A stretch of DNA of 64,000 nucleotides from Bidens hawaiensis (lineage: Eukaryota; Streptophyta; Magnoliopsida; Asterales; Asteraceae), in NCBI GenBank assembly GCA_021521415.1, contig JAIQDT010003853.1, positions 124,001-188,000 on the forward strand, written 5' to 3'. Made by a program: the position numbers and the translations under genes. The notes below the pieces were generated by a model. That model saw nothing but the letters and a program-made list of their open reading frames with translations, was not told the origin of the DNA and made no database searches. Each line of letters opens with the position of its first letter. Position 1 is the first letter of the stretch. Below, one piece after another: positions 12,147-21,116 of the stretch.

Positions 12147-12829
12147 TTATAGTAGATGGAATTGATGTTCAACCGATGTTTTGCTATACACAAGAATATC
12201 ATCGAAATAGACAACGACAATACAACCCAAAAATGGTTTCAAAACTTGATCCATTAGGCGCATGAAAGTGCTCGGCACATTAGACCATCCAAATGGCATG
12301 ACAATCCACTTATATAACCCTTCTTTGGTCTTGAAAGTCGTTTTCCACTCATCCCTCTCATAAATCTGAATCTTATGGTAGCCACTTCTCAAATCAACTT
12401 TAGAAAACACAGTAGCACCATGGAGTTCATCTAGTAAATCATTCAGTCTCGGAATGGGAAATCGGTACTTGATAGTGATTATATTGATTGATCGACTATC
12501 CATGCACATACGCCACTCCCCATTTTTCTTCGGTACAAGTAATTTGGTACAACACATGGGCTGAGAGATTCACCAATGAACCCCTTTTCCAACTGTTTAT
12601 CGATTTGTCTCCTGATCTCGTTGGTTTCCTTTGGGATAGTGCAGTAGGCTAGTTTATTAGGTTGGGAAGAACCATGTATTAGGTCGATTTTGTGTTTTAT
12701 TGAGCGTTTAGAGGGGAGGCCAGGCGGTATTTCAGTTGGGAACACTTGGTTATAGGATTCCAATAATGGTTGTACAAGGGAAGGTAGGACTGTTGGAGGC
12801 TTGTCTTCATCTTCATCAAGTCCCATCAA
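12147..12829 (-). pseudogene. reverse transcriptase of G2, frameshifted
   Basis: Two overlapping - strand ORFs in different frames make up one RT. The upstream one (12479-12829) has the FPTEIPPGLP start motif. The downstream one (12147-12557) has [35 protein letters not shown] and the catalytic YFDDILVYS, which keeps both Asp residues. The frame changes near 12550. Family copies normally read this as one frame. Confidence 0.9.
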
Positions 12830-12984
12830 ACAAATTATTTAAAATGATATTCATGTTGCTCATATTGTAATAGTGTGTTCAAGGTAGGTGTTCGGTTAAG
12901 AGATGGTGTCGAAGGGTTGATAGTGGTTAGGACAATTTTTCGGTTGTTATGAACAAAAGAATACGTGTTTCGATACCCGTCATG

Positions 12985-13509
12985 CATTGCTCAATGATCA
13001 AATTGCCAGGGACATCCGAGCAAAACATGGCACGCATCCATCGGAGCAACATCACACCACAACTCATCAGTGTAGGACTTGCCAATACTTAAAGATAATA
13101 ACACTCGATGAGAAACCCGAATACCCTTTCCCTGGTTGAGCCATTGAATCACATACGGGGAAGGATGCAGTTGAGTGGCAAGGTTTAATTTGGATACCAA
13201 TGTCTATGAAGCAACATTAGTACTACTACCTCCATCGATTATGACTGTGCAGACCCTCTGGGCAATTGTACAACGGGTGTGAAAAGTCAATTCCCGCTGA
13301 AGATTTTCCTCTTGAGTCACAGTAGTACTCAGTGCCCTTCGCTCAACTAAACACGGGCCGTCATCAGGTCCGATCACCTCTTCTTCGTTTGCAGCCAGGG
13401 GTGTAGTGAGTTCTACTAGTTCTGGATTAAATTCATAGCCATTTAAGAGCTCAAAATCAGCAAGGGAGATGATACGTTTATTGGGACACTCAGAAGCGAA
13501 GTGTCCCAA
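12985..13509 (-). pseudogene. aspartic protease and zinc knuckle of G2
   Basis: The - strand ORF 13204-13509 starts at the end of a gag CCHC knuckle (GHFASEC) and runs to the protease site IIDGGSSTNVAS. A TAG at 13201-13203 then interrupts, and the protease resumes at 13200-12991 with the MDACHVLLGCPWQFD motif. The site reads DGGS where DSG/DTG is usual; DGG is, as I recall, normal for this group. The single stop is the clear lesion. Confidence 0.82.
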
Positions 13510-14370
13510 CCCCTGACATCGGAAACAACGACGAGGAGCTTTGGGGGGTTCGGTGGTGTGGCTGGAATCGAATGACGGTTTATTTTGTTGATAGGGGTTA
13601 GGGATTTGTTAGATGGGGTGGTTTTTGGATATGTAGTGGGCTTAAAAGAAGAACGATTGGGCTCAAATTTACCCCTGGCCGTTGTTGAGAATCCACCTTA
13701 TGGGCTAACACTGTTAGTTTAGATAAGGTCAGGTATGAGTGAAATTCAACTACATTAGCAACCCTAGTTTCAAGACCTCCCAAATACCGGACTAGGGTCA
13801 GGGGATCATCCTCAGGGATATCACACTTCGTCAAAAGATATTCAAACTCATGCGAATACTCTTCAGCCATACCTGTACCTTGTTTCAAAGAATGTAATTG
13901 GGAGAGACTGGCTCGAATATAACGAGTGGGAAAGAAATTATGCTTCATATTTTCTTTCATCTTTGACCAATTTCTGATCTTGTCTTTCCCCATTCGTTCA
14001 CGCTTCAAACACACATTCGACCACCATGTCGAAGCATACTTGTGTAATTTAAGGGCACCTAGTTGTCCTCAATGGTGTGTTTATAATCGAACACACGTTC
14101 TACAGTTCAGATCCATTCTACAAACTCATCTGGATCTAGCTTATTCAGGTGTGTCGACCTTAATTTCATTTGGATACCGACCACCATTTCCTTCTGTGTT
14201 AACCGATTCTCCAGAATTGAAACTTTCACCACTTGTTCGATGGTTTTGTGAAAGAATCAACTCTTGAATCTGCTCTTGCATCGCCGTCATCTGCTATACC
14301 GTATCCCTCTTGTCGGCTTCCATAGTTTCCAAAATCTTCTTCAATTTGGTACTACTTCGGGTATCCATTT
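13510..14370 (-). pseudogene. gag of G2
   Basis: The ORF 13598-14014 encodes a retrotransposon gag segment with NFFPTRYIRASLSQL and LKQGTGMAEEYSHEFEYL, the packed helical region seen in plant gypsy gag. It continues upstream in other frames toward the start next to the PBS. It forms the particle shell in an active element; here it is frame-broken. Confidence 0.82.
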
Positions 14371-14383
14371 TGCTCTGATACCA
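14371..14383 (-). promoter_or_regulatory. primer binding site of G2 (initiator tRNA-Met)
   Basis: On the - strand this reads TGGTATCAGAGCA, the standard complement to the 3' end of plant initiator methionine tRNA. It marks the boundary between the 5' LTR (to the right) and gag (to the left). Confidence 0.9.
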
Positions 14384-15300
14384 AATGATGCCAATGAGCT
14401 TTAATTTGGATCGTTATACCCGAGAATAAAAGAAAACAAAAAACACACAGAATAACAACGAGTCTTGCGAGTTATAGACACCACTTGTGAGCCTTCGTTG
14501 AAAGAAATAACTACCAAAGCACTATCTCCCACGTTTCCTACACCTTTGGAATTTTCAAACAATTGTTTTGACTGAACGACCAACTGGAAAAATAACTAAA
14601 AAAGAAATGACGTAAATAAATAACCGTGGAACAAAACGTGCTGGAAATTAAGACTGGCATATGACATCAAGTGAATGGGTTCTCTAACTTGGCCAATATG
14701 ATCTATTTTTGAACTGGGTTCGAGTCCAATGGGCTGTTCATGGACGCTTTCCTATCAACACTTCCCTAAAGACTACAAAACACACTGCCTACAACCAAAT
14801 TTATGCTTACTACCACAACCACAACAGGAATAGAAACACACCAAGCATTGAAACAATGGATGACATAAATATACCATCCAACATCAATATCAACATAAAC
14901 ACACCAAGCATTGACACATTCTTCTTACAAGTGAAATGACACACCGACGTTTGAACTTTCAGGGAACAAAGATGAAAACAAACAAACAAGGAGATCAAAA
15001 TTGTATGTATACTAACAAAACACAACTCCTTTTTTGGAATAGGAAAAAATGGAATTAACGAAAGATGACATCCAGAAAGTTACAAGAGTATGGTGACTTC
15101 TAAACACAATTCGTTGATTCACGTAGGAAGATGAGAGAAAATAAATAACAATACATCAACATGGTGGTTAAAAAATAGGACTTTCTTGAAATAAACAGTT
15201 GACGAGTTTGAATGTGTTTCAAACTACATTGACTTTTTTACCCCTAAACCCCTTTGACTATCTCCTTAAAATAAAACACATCGACGAAAAACACATCGAC
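14384..15300 (-). repeat. probable 5' LTR of G2, outer boundary not resolved
   Basis: Sequence next to the PBS must be the inner end of the 5' LTR (TGATGCC on the + strand from about 14386). The other LTR of G2 is not in the window, so the outer edge cannot be fixed by comparison. A 19-20 bp direct repeat (AAACACACCAAGCATTGA) occurs at about 14833 and 14897. No gene is supported. Confidence 0.5.
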
Positions 15301-15491
15301 GAGTCACAACCACTAGATCATGAGATCCAACGCTCTAGATCACTTTCTACGCTTTTTAGACACACCTTACTATAACCTCACCGTATGTGTGTGTGTGTAG
15401 GGTAGGGTTAACATAAAAAACAATAGTTTTGCGAGAAACATAAGAATAGATGTAGACCATTGGATCTAGGATCTAGTGGTTGTGATTGATA
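15301..15491. repeat. MITE-like inverted repeat unit
   Basis: GAGTCACAACCACTAGATC at 15301 faces GATCTAGTGGTTGTGA at about 15471, giving imperfect terminal inverted repeats of roughly 30 bp around about 190 bp. An inner block near 15336 (AGATCACTTTCTAC, then TTAGACACACC) recurs near 33898 (reverse complement) and 41271. No clear target duplication was found. Confidence 0.5.
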
Positions 15492-15603
15492 TTTTTTAAA
15501 AGTTGTATAGTTTTCCTATTTAAATGGTATAGTTTCCTATTTAAGTGGTTCACTTTATTTTAAAGTCTTCTCACAAAATAATTGGTTTTTTATTTGAATC
15601 ATT

Positions 15604-15605
<2 letters not shown>

Positions 15606-15651
<46 letters not shown>
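15606..15651. repeat. (TA)n microsatellite
   Basis: About 22 uninterrupted TA dinucleotides. Confidence 0.97.
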
Positions 15652-15653
<2 letters not shown>

Positions 15654-16135
15654 CTATATATAATGTATATAAGAGAGTGAAATTTAAAATGTTGAAATTT
15701 AAGAGTGTATAAACTTTAAAGCATGATGTAGAATGCTTTGGAGCATATATAATGAATGAAGCAGCTACTTAGGTAACATCTGGCTCGACTTTTGAATTTT
15801 GAAGTGAGATTTAAATTTTTCTCACTTCCACCGCTCATTCTCTCAATTCTCATCCTCACGCCCATCTATGTCCGGCGAACATGAAACAGATGCGGCAGTG
15901 GTGGATTCGTCGACAGCAAAGAAGGATATTCTGCTCAGATGACACTGCTTCACGATAACAACAACGGATTTTTGGCTTAGATCTGAAGGTGCATGTCCCA
16001 TTTCCTATAGATCGTGACAACTTAGGTAAACTTCAAACCCTAATTGACTTAGAAGTCTACAAAAGGGAGAACTCTTTGTAGTTGGTTTATTAATCAATAG
16101 AATGAATCGATAGGCTTTGGTCTTGAAGAAACTTA
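15652..16135. other. non-element spacer with exon-like start
   Basis: No transposon gene is visible. An ATG at 15870 opens 27 codons (Met-Ser-Gly-Glu-His-Glu, Ala/Val-rich, ending Ile-Leu-Leu-Arg, TGA), preceded by a pyrimidine-rich leader resembling a 5' UTR. It may be the start of a captured or decayed gene; no family was recognised. Confidence 0.3.
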
Positions 16136-16157
16136 GGGGGTGTTTGGTACAGAGAAT

Positions 16158-17127
16158 TGGGGGGTGAGAAATGGAAATGGAAACAATTCTCTTGTTTGTT
16201 TATGAAAGAAAGAGGTGAGAAATGGAAATAAACCATTTCCATTTCCCTGATTTCTTTTCTCTAAAAAAAGCGGAGAAATCATTTCTCTATGATTTCATTT
16301 CTCACTTCCTTTCTCTGCCTTTTCACTTCTATCACCAGCTTCCTCCTTCAGAACACCGCAACCCATAACAAGGTATGGTTCAACTTCTATCACCAGCTTC
16401 CTCCTTCTATCACCAGCTGCCTACTGTTGTCGGGTTCAATTTCTGAACCCTAGGTGACGGTGGTGTGGTGGCCTGGTTAGGGTTTCTGATGTAAAGCCCC
16501 GTGATCGTCGGTCCGGTACTATTTCTGAACCCTCGTGCGTCCTTCGTTCAAAACCCTAATCGTCGGTCCGGTACTATTTGGGATCCAATTCAACATCTTT
16601 CTATTTATTATCTTTCGTCTAGCATATGATTGTGTGTTTGATTAGCTTATGAATTAGGTTTTTGTTTTCATATTCTTCTAATTTGATGGCTGATCTCTTT
16701 AATTTGTGGTTATTGTTTGATGTATCGACTGCTATTACTGATTATGCTCATTATTGGATACTAATTTAGGGCTTTCTGTGATTATCATTAATTCATTGTT
16801 TTTTTAATTACATGAAGCAGAAATGGGATATTAATTAGGCAAATTGAAATTATTAAAGATGTTTATAATAGAATAATATTATTGATATGCCTGTGTTCTT
16901 TTGATCTCGCAATCGAAGCTCTTTAAGTATTATTTGATCATGTTTTCTATGATACTTGCAATTAAAAGCTTGCATATAGAGTTATTTGAGTATTATAATG
17001 GAAAATGCTGTTATTTGCAACCGTTCAAAGATAGAATTATGTTATGTCATTACCAAACTGACAACTTTATTGAAAGATAGAATTGAGTTTTTGGGCTCCA
17101 CTATAACCTTTGGGAATGATGTTGCAG
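16158..17127. other. left interior of the Pack-type element, no ORF
   Basis: Contains direct repeats: ACTTCTATCACCAGCTTCC at about 16325 and 16383, and CGTCGGTCCGGTACTATTT at about 16507 and 16561. It looks like a gene 5' UTR plus intron: AT-rich DNA follows, ending in TGATGTTGCAG, a good 3' splice site before the exon at 17128. No coding potential is supported. Confidence 0.45.
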
Positions 17128-17235
17128 GGTTATTGATAGCCAGTCACCAAATGGTAGCCCAGGAAGACCAATATCAGCTGATATGCATGCGTTTTCAGAG
17201 TCTGTTAAATCTAAGTTTTCTGCTGCTTCAGCCAG
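17128..17235 (+). pseudogene. captured exon, RHF1A/RHF2A-like E3 ligase C-terminal part
   Basis: A 108 bp exon with a 3' splice site (GTTGCAG) before it and GTATG after it. Read from 17129 it is fully open and includes SPNGSPGRPIS and HAFSESVKSKFSAASA. It ends in codon phase 2, completed exactly by the exon at 30272, where the joined codon gives Arg followed by YKESISKG. The serine-rich FSES...AASARYKESIS signature resembles, from memory, the region after the RING domain in plant RHF1A/RHF2A proteins, which act in cell-cycle protein turnover. The RING domain is absent, so this is a fragment. Confidence 0.62.
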
Positions 17236-17391
17236 GTATGCCAATTGATTTTGTTTTCTCCTGCAGACAGAATAACACTTTATATGTTAACTAGTTTATT
17301 AACCTGAGGCTATTAGAAATGAAAACCTCCATTACTTTTATGTCTAGCGATATTATGCCAGCAATTGAATAAAGAAACAGATGTAAAGTGT

Positions 17392-17873
17392 TGTTGGTGC
17401 ATGTTTGTCAGTAGTTCATAGTCTTGTAATTGTAATCGAGTCTGTATTGTAATTGTGTATTTGATTATGTTTTAGATTGTGTAACTAGCAAAGTTGTCAA
17501 CAAGTTTGCTCAGGCGAACTTGTTGAACAAGCGAAGTTGTCAACAAGTTCGCTCAGGCGAACTTGTTGAATATGCGAAGTTACAGACAACTTCGCCTGTG
17601 GCGAAGTTGTCGTGTATATATTCACTGTTTCAGCCGAAACGTGAAAAGGTTGTTCGTTTAGGGTTTCAGTCAAGTGTTCGAGTTTAAGCAGACGTGTTTG
17701 CTAGTTCCAGAGTCTGTATTAGTGACTACGAGTCACGTGTTTGGTTATTAATATAACGTGTTTGATTCATTGCTCGTGTTCTTCTATATCTACACTCGTA
17801 ACCTACCTACGCAGGGATTCCGCACCTGCGTTGTTAGAGAATATCCCGTGTACGATCCGTCCAGGAACCTACA
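17392..17873 (+). repeat. 5' LTR of element A
   Basis: Starts TGTTGG, ends CCTACA. A candidate TATA box TATATATT lies at 17615-17622, directly downstream of a cluster of GCGAAGTT/AACTTCGC words (about 17500-17610), which are therefore placed where upstream promoter elements would be. No difference from the 3' LTR was found. Confidence 0.97.
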
Positions 17874-17875
17874 AT

Positions 17876-17887
17876 TGGTATCAGAGC
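17876..17887 (+). promoter_or_regulatory. primer binding site of A (initiator tRNA-Met)
   Basis: TGGTATCAGAGC, two bases after the LTR end; the standard copia minus-strand primer site. Confidence 0.95.
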
Positions 17888-18059
17888 CGATTGGCTCGAT
17901 TGTGAGGTTCGGGATTTCACACGAGTGTAGTTTCGTCTCGTTTGACCTATTCGCGAGACGTATTTTTGTTGGGATTGTGTTCTAATAGTGCTTGACAGTC
18001 ATTTTCAAGCCTTAGCATTGATCGGGAGCTTCTGGTTTGAAGAAAACAGATCTGGAAAA

Positions 18060-18440
18060 ACTTCCAGGTTCATCGGGCGAACTTGCTGATCTTCAGGCGA
18101 AGTTGTTAAATTCTGGCGAAGTTGCCGTCACTGGAGTTAGGGTTTTTGGCGAAGATATAAGGTTTGGCGAAGTTAACCACAACTTCGCTCAACTCATAAG
18201 TTCGCCTTAGCGAAGTTATCCGCAACTACGCTTCACACTTAAGTTCGCAGATTTCATAAGTTCGCCTTAGCGAAGTTATCCACAACTTCGCTTACTACCC
18301 AAGTTCGCTCAACTCATAAGTTCGCCTGAGCGAAGCGAAGTTAACTTTAACTTCGCCAATTCAAGCGAATTAAAGACCTCAGCGAAGTTCTCTATTCAGC
18401 GAAGTTGACCTTCAAGCGAAGTTATCCTTAACTTCGCCTA
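18060..18440 (+). repeat. GCGAAGTT/AACTTCGC repeat cluster in the leader of A
   Basis: More than a dozen copies or near-copies of GCGAAGTT and its complement, several arranged as facing pairs (for example GCGAAGTTATCCACAACTTCGC around 18270, with a 6-nt loop). It lies in the untranslated leader between PBS and gag. The same word fills the LTR and the region before ORF3. Confidence 0.9.
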
Positions 18441-18460
18441 CTGAGCTGTTTTAATATTTT

Positions 18461-18477
18461 CTTGTTTTTTTTTTCAG
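18461..18477 (+). promoter_or_regulatory. pyrimidine tract plus CAG before gag (candidate 3' splice site)
   Basis: CTTG followed by a long T run and CAG, 20 bases before the gag ATG; a second CAG follows at 18483-18486. Compare 21121-21136 and 26681-26693. Confidence 0.45.
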
Positions 18478-18497
18478 GTTTTTCAGGTTTTACAAGG

Positions 18498-21116
18498 ATG
18501 TCGTCTATCAACATCTCCGATTTGGTCAAGATGGAAGTTGAGGCAGGGTCAGCCACTAAGGCCCCGAGGTTGATGAAGGGAACAGACTTCGTGGCATGGA
18601 AGGACAGATTCATCCAATACATCAAATATCAGGATGCCAAAATGTGGGTGTGCATCCAGGATGGATATATCCCTCCAACTGCGCAATACGAAGGACGTGA
18701 CGTGGTGAAGAAGTACAGTAAAATGGAGGACGAAGAAAAGAAAATGTATGAGGCCGAGAGCAAGGCCCATGCAGCGATAACAATGGCACTTCCTCAAGAA
18801 GTTCTCCATACGTTCCGAAAGTACACTTCTGCAAGAGAGCTTTGGGATGCTCTGGAAAACAGATTCGAGGGGAACGTAGGTATCCGTGCCTCAAAGATTA
18901 AACTCTTGAAGACCCAGTTCTCCGTCTTCAAATATTTGAAGAATGAATCTTTGGATGATATTATCACCAGATACTATCATCTAATGACAGAGCTTAGCAA
19001 TTATTCGATTGCCTACCGAGAAGAAGAGATCGTCGAAAAGCTTCTCGATGCTCTCCCACCGAAGTGGGAAATGTACACCGTCCTTATGAGGGAAGACAGA
19101 GACTTTCCTAACTGTGATTTGGAAACTGCAGTAAACAAGCTCAGAACTTATGAGCTCAATATGGTTCGAAAAGAAACACCAACAGACCAGATACAAGACC
19201 CTGGTATGTATGGTGCAAAGATTAACTCAGGCTCAAGCTCGAGACCTGAATCTGCAGCTTTTTACTCAAAAGGGGAGTCAGGTCCCGACTCTCCTCATGA
19301 TGGAAACGTTTCTGTAAACACGAATGGTGATGTATGTTTCGTTGCTGGAGGATCTAGTACTTCAAAGCCTCAAGCATCCACAAGTAGTTTTTCTGTAAAT
19401 GCATCAAGCAATAATTATACCAAGATGCCTATGAGTGTAAAATCTGCTGAAGAGCAGTTTGCAGTCTATGCTTCATTTATTGCTTCCTACGAAAACTACA
19501 TCCAGGGGAAGATTGTGGACCCTGCTGTTCTGGATGAGGATTATGACCAGATCGATGCTGATGATCTGGAGGAGATGGACTTGCAATGGCAGATGGCCAT
19601 GATAGTGAGGCGAGTCAAGCGTTTCATGAATAAAACGGGGAGAAAGTTCGTTGGTGGTCGGCCCGGGTTCGACAAGTCCAAGGTAAGGTGCTACAATTGT
19701 CAACAGTACGGGCACTTTGCCAAGGAATGCAGAAATGAGAGGGTTGAACGTGGACAAGGTCGACCTACACAACACTCAGGAGTTAACAGAGAGATAAATG
19801 CCATGTTGACCAGAGAGGCAGGAGAGTACAACTGGAATCAACGCCCAAGTGGTTCTGGTGAACAGGCTAACATGGCTGAGACTGAAGCTGAAGAATGTGA
19901 GAAGGTTGAAGAAACAGAGAAAGCAAATGAAGAAGAAACCGCCTTCATGGCAAATGACAAAGATAATCGCTCCGAGGTAAGTCCTAAAACTATTTGTACT
20001 AGTTGTGAGAATTTGTCTGAGCAACTTAAAACAATAACTGATCAGTATGTCCATTTAGATGCTGACTTTAAAACTGTTAAAGAAGATCACCATTTTACGA
20101 AAGCAAGAGAAACGAGTTATAAAATTAAAATAAAAGCATGTGAAAAAGACGTTCAAAGCTTAAAAATTAAACTTGCTGAGAAAATTGAAATAATTGATCT
20201 TAGTTATGAAGTTTTGGAGGAAAAAACTAAAGTGATTGCTGATCGGGATAAACAGATTGCTGACCACCAGGTAAAGGTGGTGGAACTGAACCGCAAACTT
20301 GAGCAGTTCAGGAATTCCTCAGCCATCCTTGATCACCTCGTGCGTGATCCAGGTACCTCTGCAAAGAGGGGAGGAATCGGATATAATGAAGTTCCACCAC
20401 CCTTTAACCACAACTATACTTATAATCCGAGTGTTCAGAAATCTGTCGATTTCGAAGTTCCTCAGACAACTCCAATCAAGATTACAAAACCAAATGTTAG
20501 CTGTGGCGAAACAAGTACGCCTGTTTCTAGTGTGAATATTTCTGTATCAAGTCCAGTCTCATCAGATTCGGATATGTTGTCCGAATCTGGTCAGACAAAA
20601 GAGAAGGTAGGTTTACCCACCGATGGAGATAAAAATGAAGTTTCTAAAAAGAGTTCTCCACTCAATCCGTACGTCCCACCTTATGTGAGACGAACGGCTG
20701 GTAACACTGCCTCTACATCCAAACCAACATTTGACAAGAAAATGGAGGGTAGATGTTGCTTTAGATGTAACAAGTTAGGACATCTTGTTGCAGATTGTCC
20801 TTTGAAACCGAGATTTAGAGATGTGAAGCCAAATAAAAATGAGGATAAGCGTCATTTTGTTCCTGCTAAAAATGAAAACTTTAAAAAATGCCAAAATGTA
20901 ACGAATTCAAGTTTTCATAAAAACCAACCTCATTTTTACAACCAAACCACAAGAAATAACACTTTCTATTCTCAAAGGTTTGGAAGGCATTACACTCAAT
21001 CTGCAGGGAGATTCCCTAACAGGACGTACAGAAATTATCCTGATGCTAACTTGAGAAAGCCAGGATACGGGATGTATCGATCCAAGACCAATTGGTCTTG
21101 GGTCCCAAGATTCTAA
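18498..21116 (+). CDS. gag: gag polyprotein of element A
   Basis: 872 codons from the ATG at 18498 (the frame is open slightly further up, but without ATG). The N-terminal third has the copia gag signature LMKGTDFVAWKDRF, LWDALENRFEGN and the UBN2-like helical core. Zinc knuckle 1 is C398-X2-C-X4-H-X4-C411 and knuckle 2 is C754-X2-C-X4-H-X4-C767. Between them is an acidic stretch, a coiled coil (about residues 500-605) and a VPPPFNHNY motif near residue 631 that recurs in the gag remnants of B and C. The C-terminus is rich in Asn, Arg, Tyr and Phe. It forms the virus-like particle and packages RNA. The frame is intact; at 872 residues it is longer than many copia gags because of the coiled-coil and second-knuckle extension. 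Confidence 0.93.
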   Translation: MSSINISDLVKMEVEAGSATKAPRLMKGTDFVAWKDRFIQYIKYQDAKMWVCIQDGYIPPTAQYEGRDVVKKYSKMEDEEKKMYEAESKAHAAITMALPQEVLHTFRKYTSARELWDALENRFEGNVGIRASKIKLLKTQFSVFKYLKNESLDDIITRYYHLMTELSNYSIAYREEEIVEKLLDALPPKWEMYTVLMREDRDFPNCDLETAVNKLRTYELNMVRKETPTDQIQDPGMYGAKINSGSSSRPESAAFYSKGESGPDSPHDGNVSVNTNGDVCFVAGGSSTSKPQASTSSFSVNASSNNYTKMPMSVKSAEEQFAVYASFIASYENYIQGKIVDPAVLDEDYDQIDADDLEEMDLQWQMAMIVRRVKRFMNKTGRKFVGGRPGFDKSKVRCYNCQQYGHFAKECRNERVERGQGRPTQHSGVNREINAMLTREAGEYNWNQRPSGSGEQANMAETEAEECEKVEETEKANEEETAFMANDKDNRSEVSPKTICTSCENLSEQLKTITDQYVHLDADFKTVKEDHHFTKARETSYKIKIKACEKDVQSLKIKLAEKIEIIDLSYEVLEEKTKVIADRDKQIADHQVKVVELNRKLEQFRNSSAILDHLVRDPGTSAKRGGIGYNEVPPPFNHNYTYNPSVQKSVDFEVPQTTPIKITKPNVSCGETSTPVSSVNISVSSPVSSDSDMLSESGQTKEKVGLPTDGDKNEVSKKSSPLNPYVPPYVRRTAGNTASTSKPTFDKKMEGRCCFRCNKLGHLVADCPLKPRFRDVKPNKNEDKRHFVPAKNENFKKCQNVTNSSFHKNQPHFYNQTTRNNTFYSQRFGRHYTQSAGRFPNRTYRNYPDANLRKPGYGMYRSKTNWSWVPRF

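Larger units (their letters stand above)
10846..14383 (-). mobile_element. G2: older Ty3/gypsy element, - strand, from integrase to PBS
   Basis: Read on the - strand from 14383 to 10846, it runs PBS, gag, CCHC knuckle, protease, RT, RNase H, integrase. Integrase is cut at 10846, where G1 inserted. The rest of its 3' end would lie left of the window. Stops and frameshifts occur in all domains, so it is inactive. The integrase wording (GHLG, MPLPVP, SLDFITGLPRTQ) and the DGGSSTN protease site are typical of a common plant chromovirus-type gypsy group; I do not assign a clade. Confidence 0.9.

Noticed and set aside
16986..17294. 102-codon open stretch covering the captured exon
   Set aside because: It is in another frame from the RHF-like reading and runs through splice sites; the spliced reading starting at 17129 explains the sequence better.
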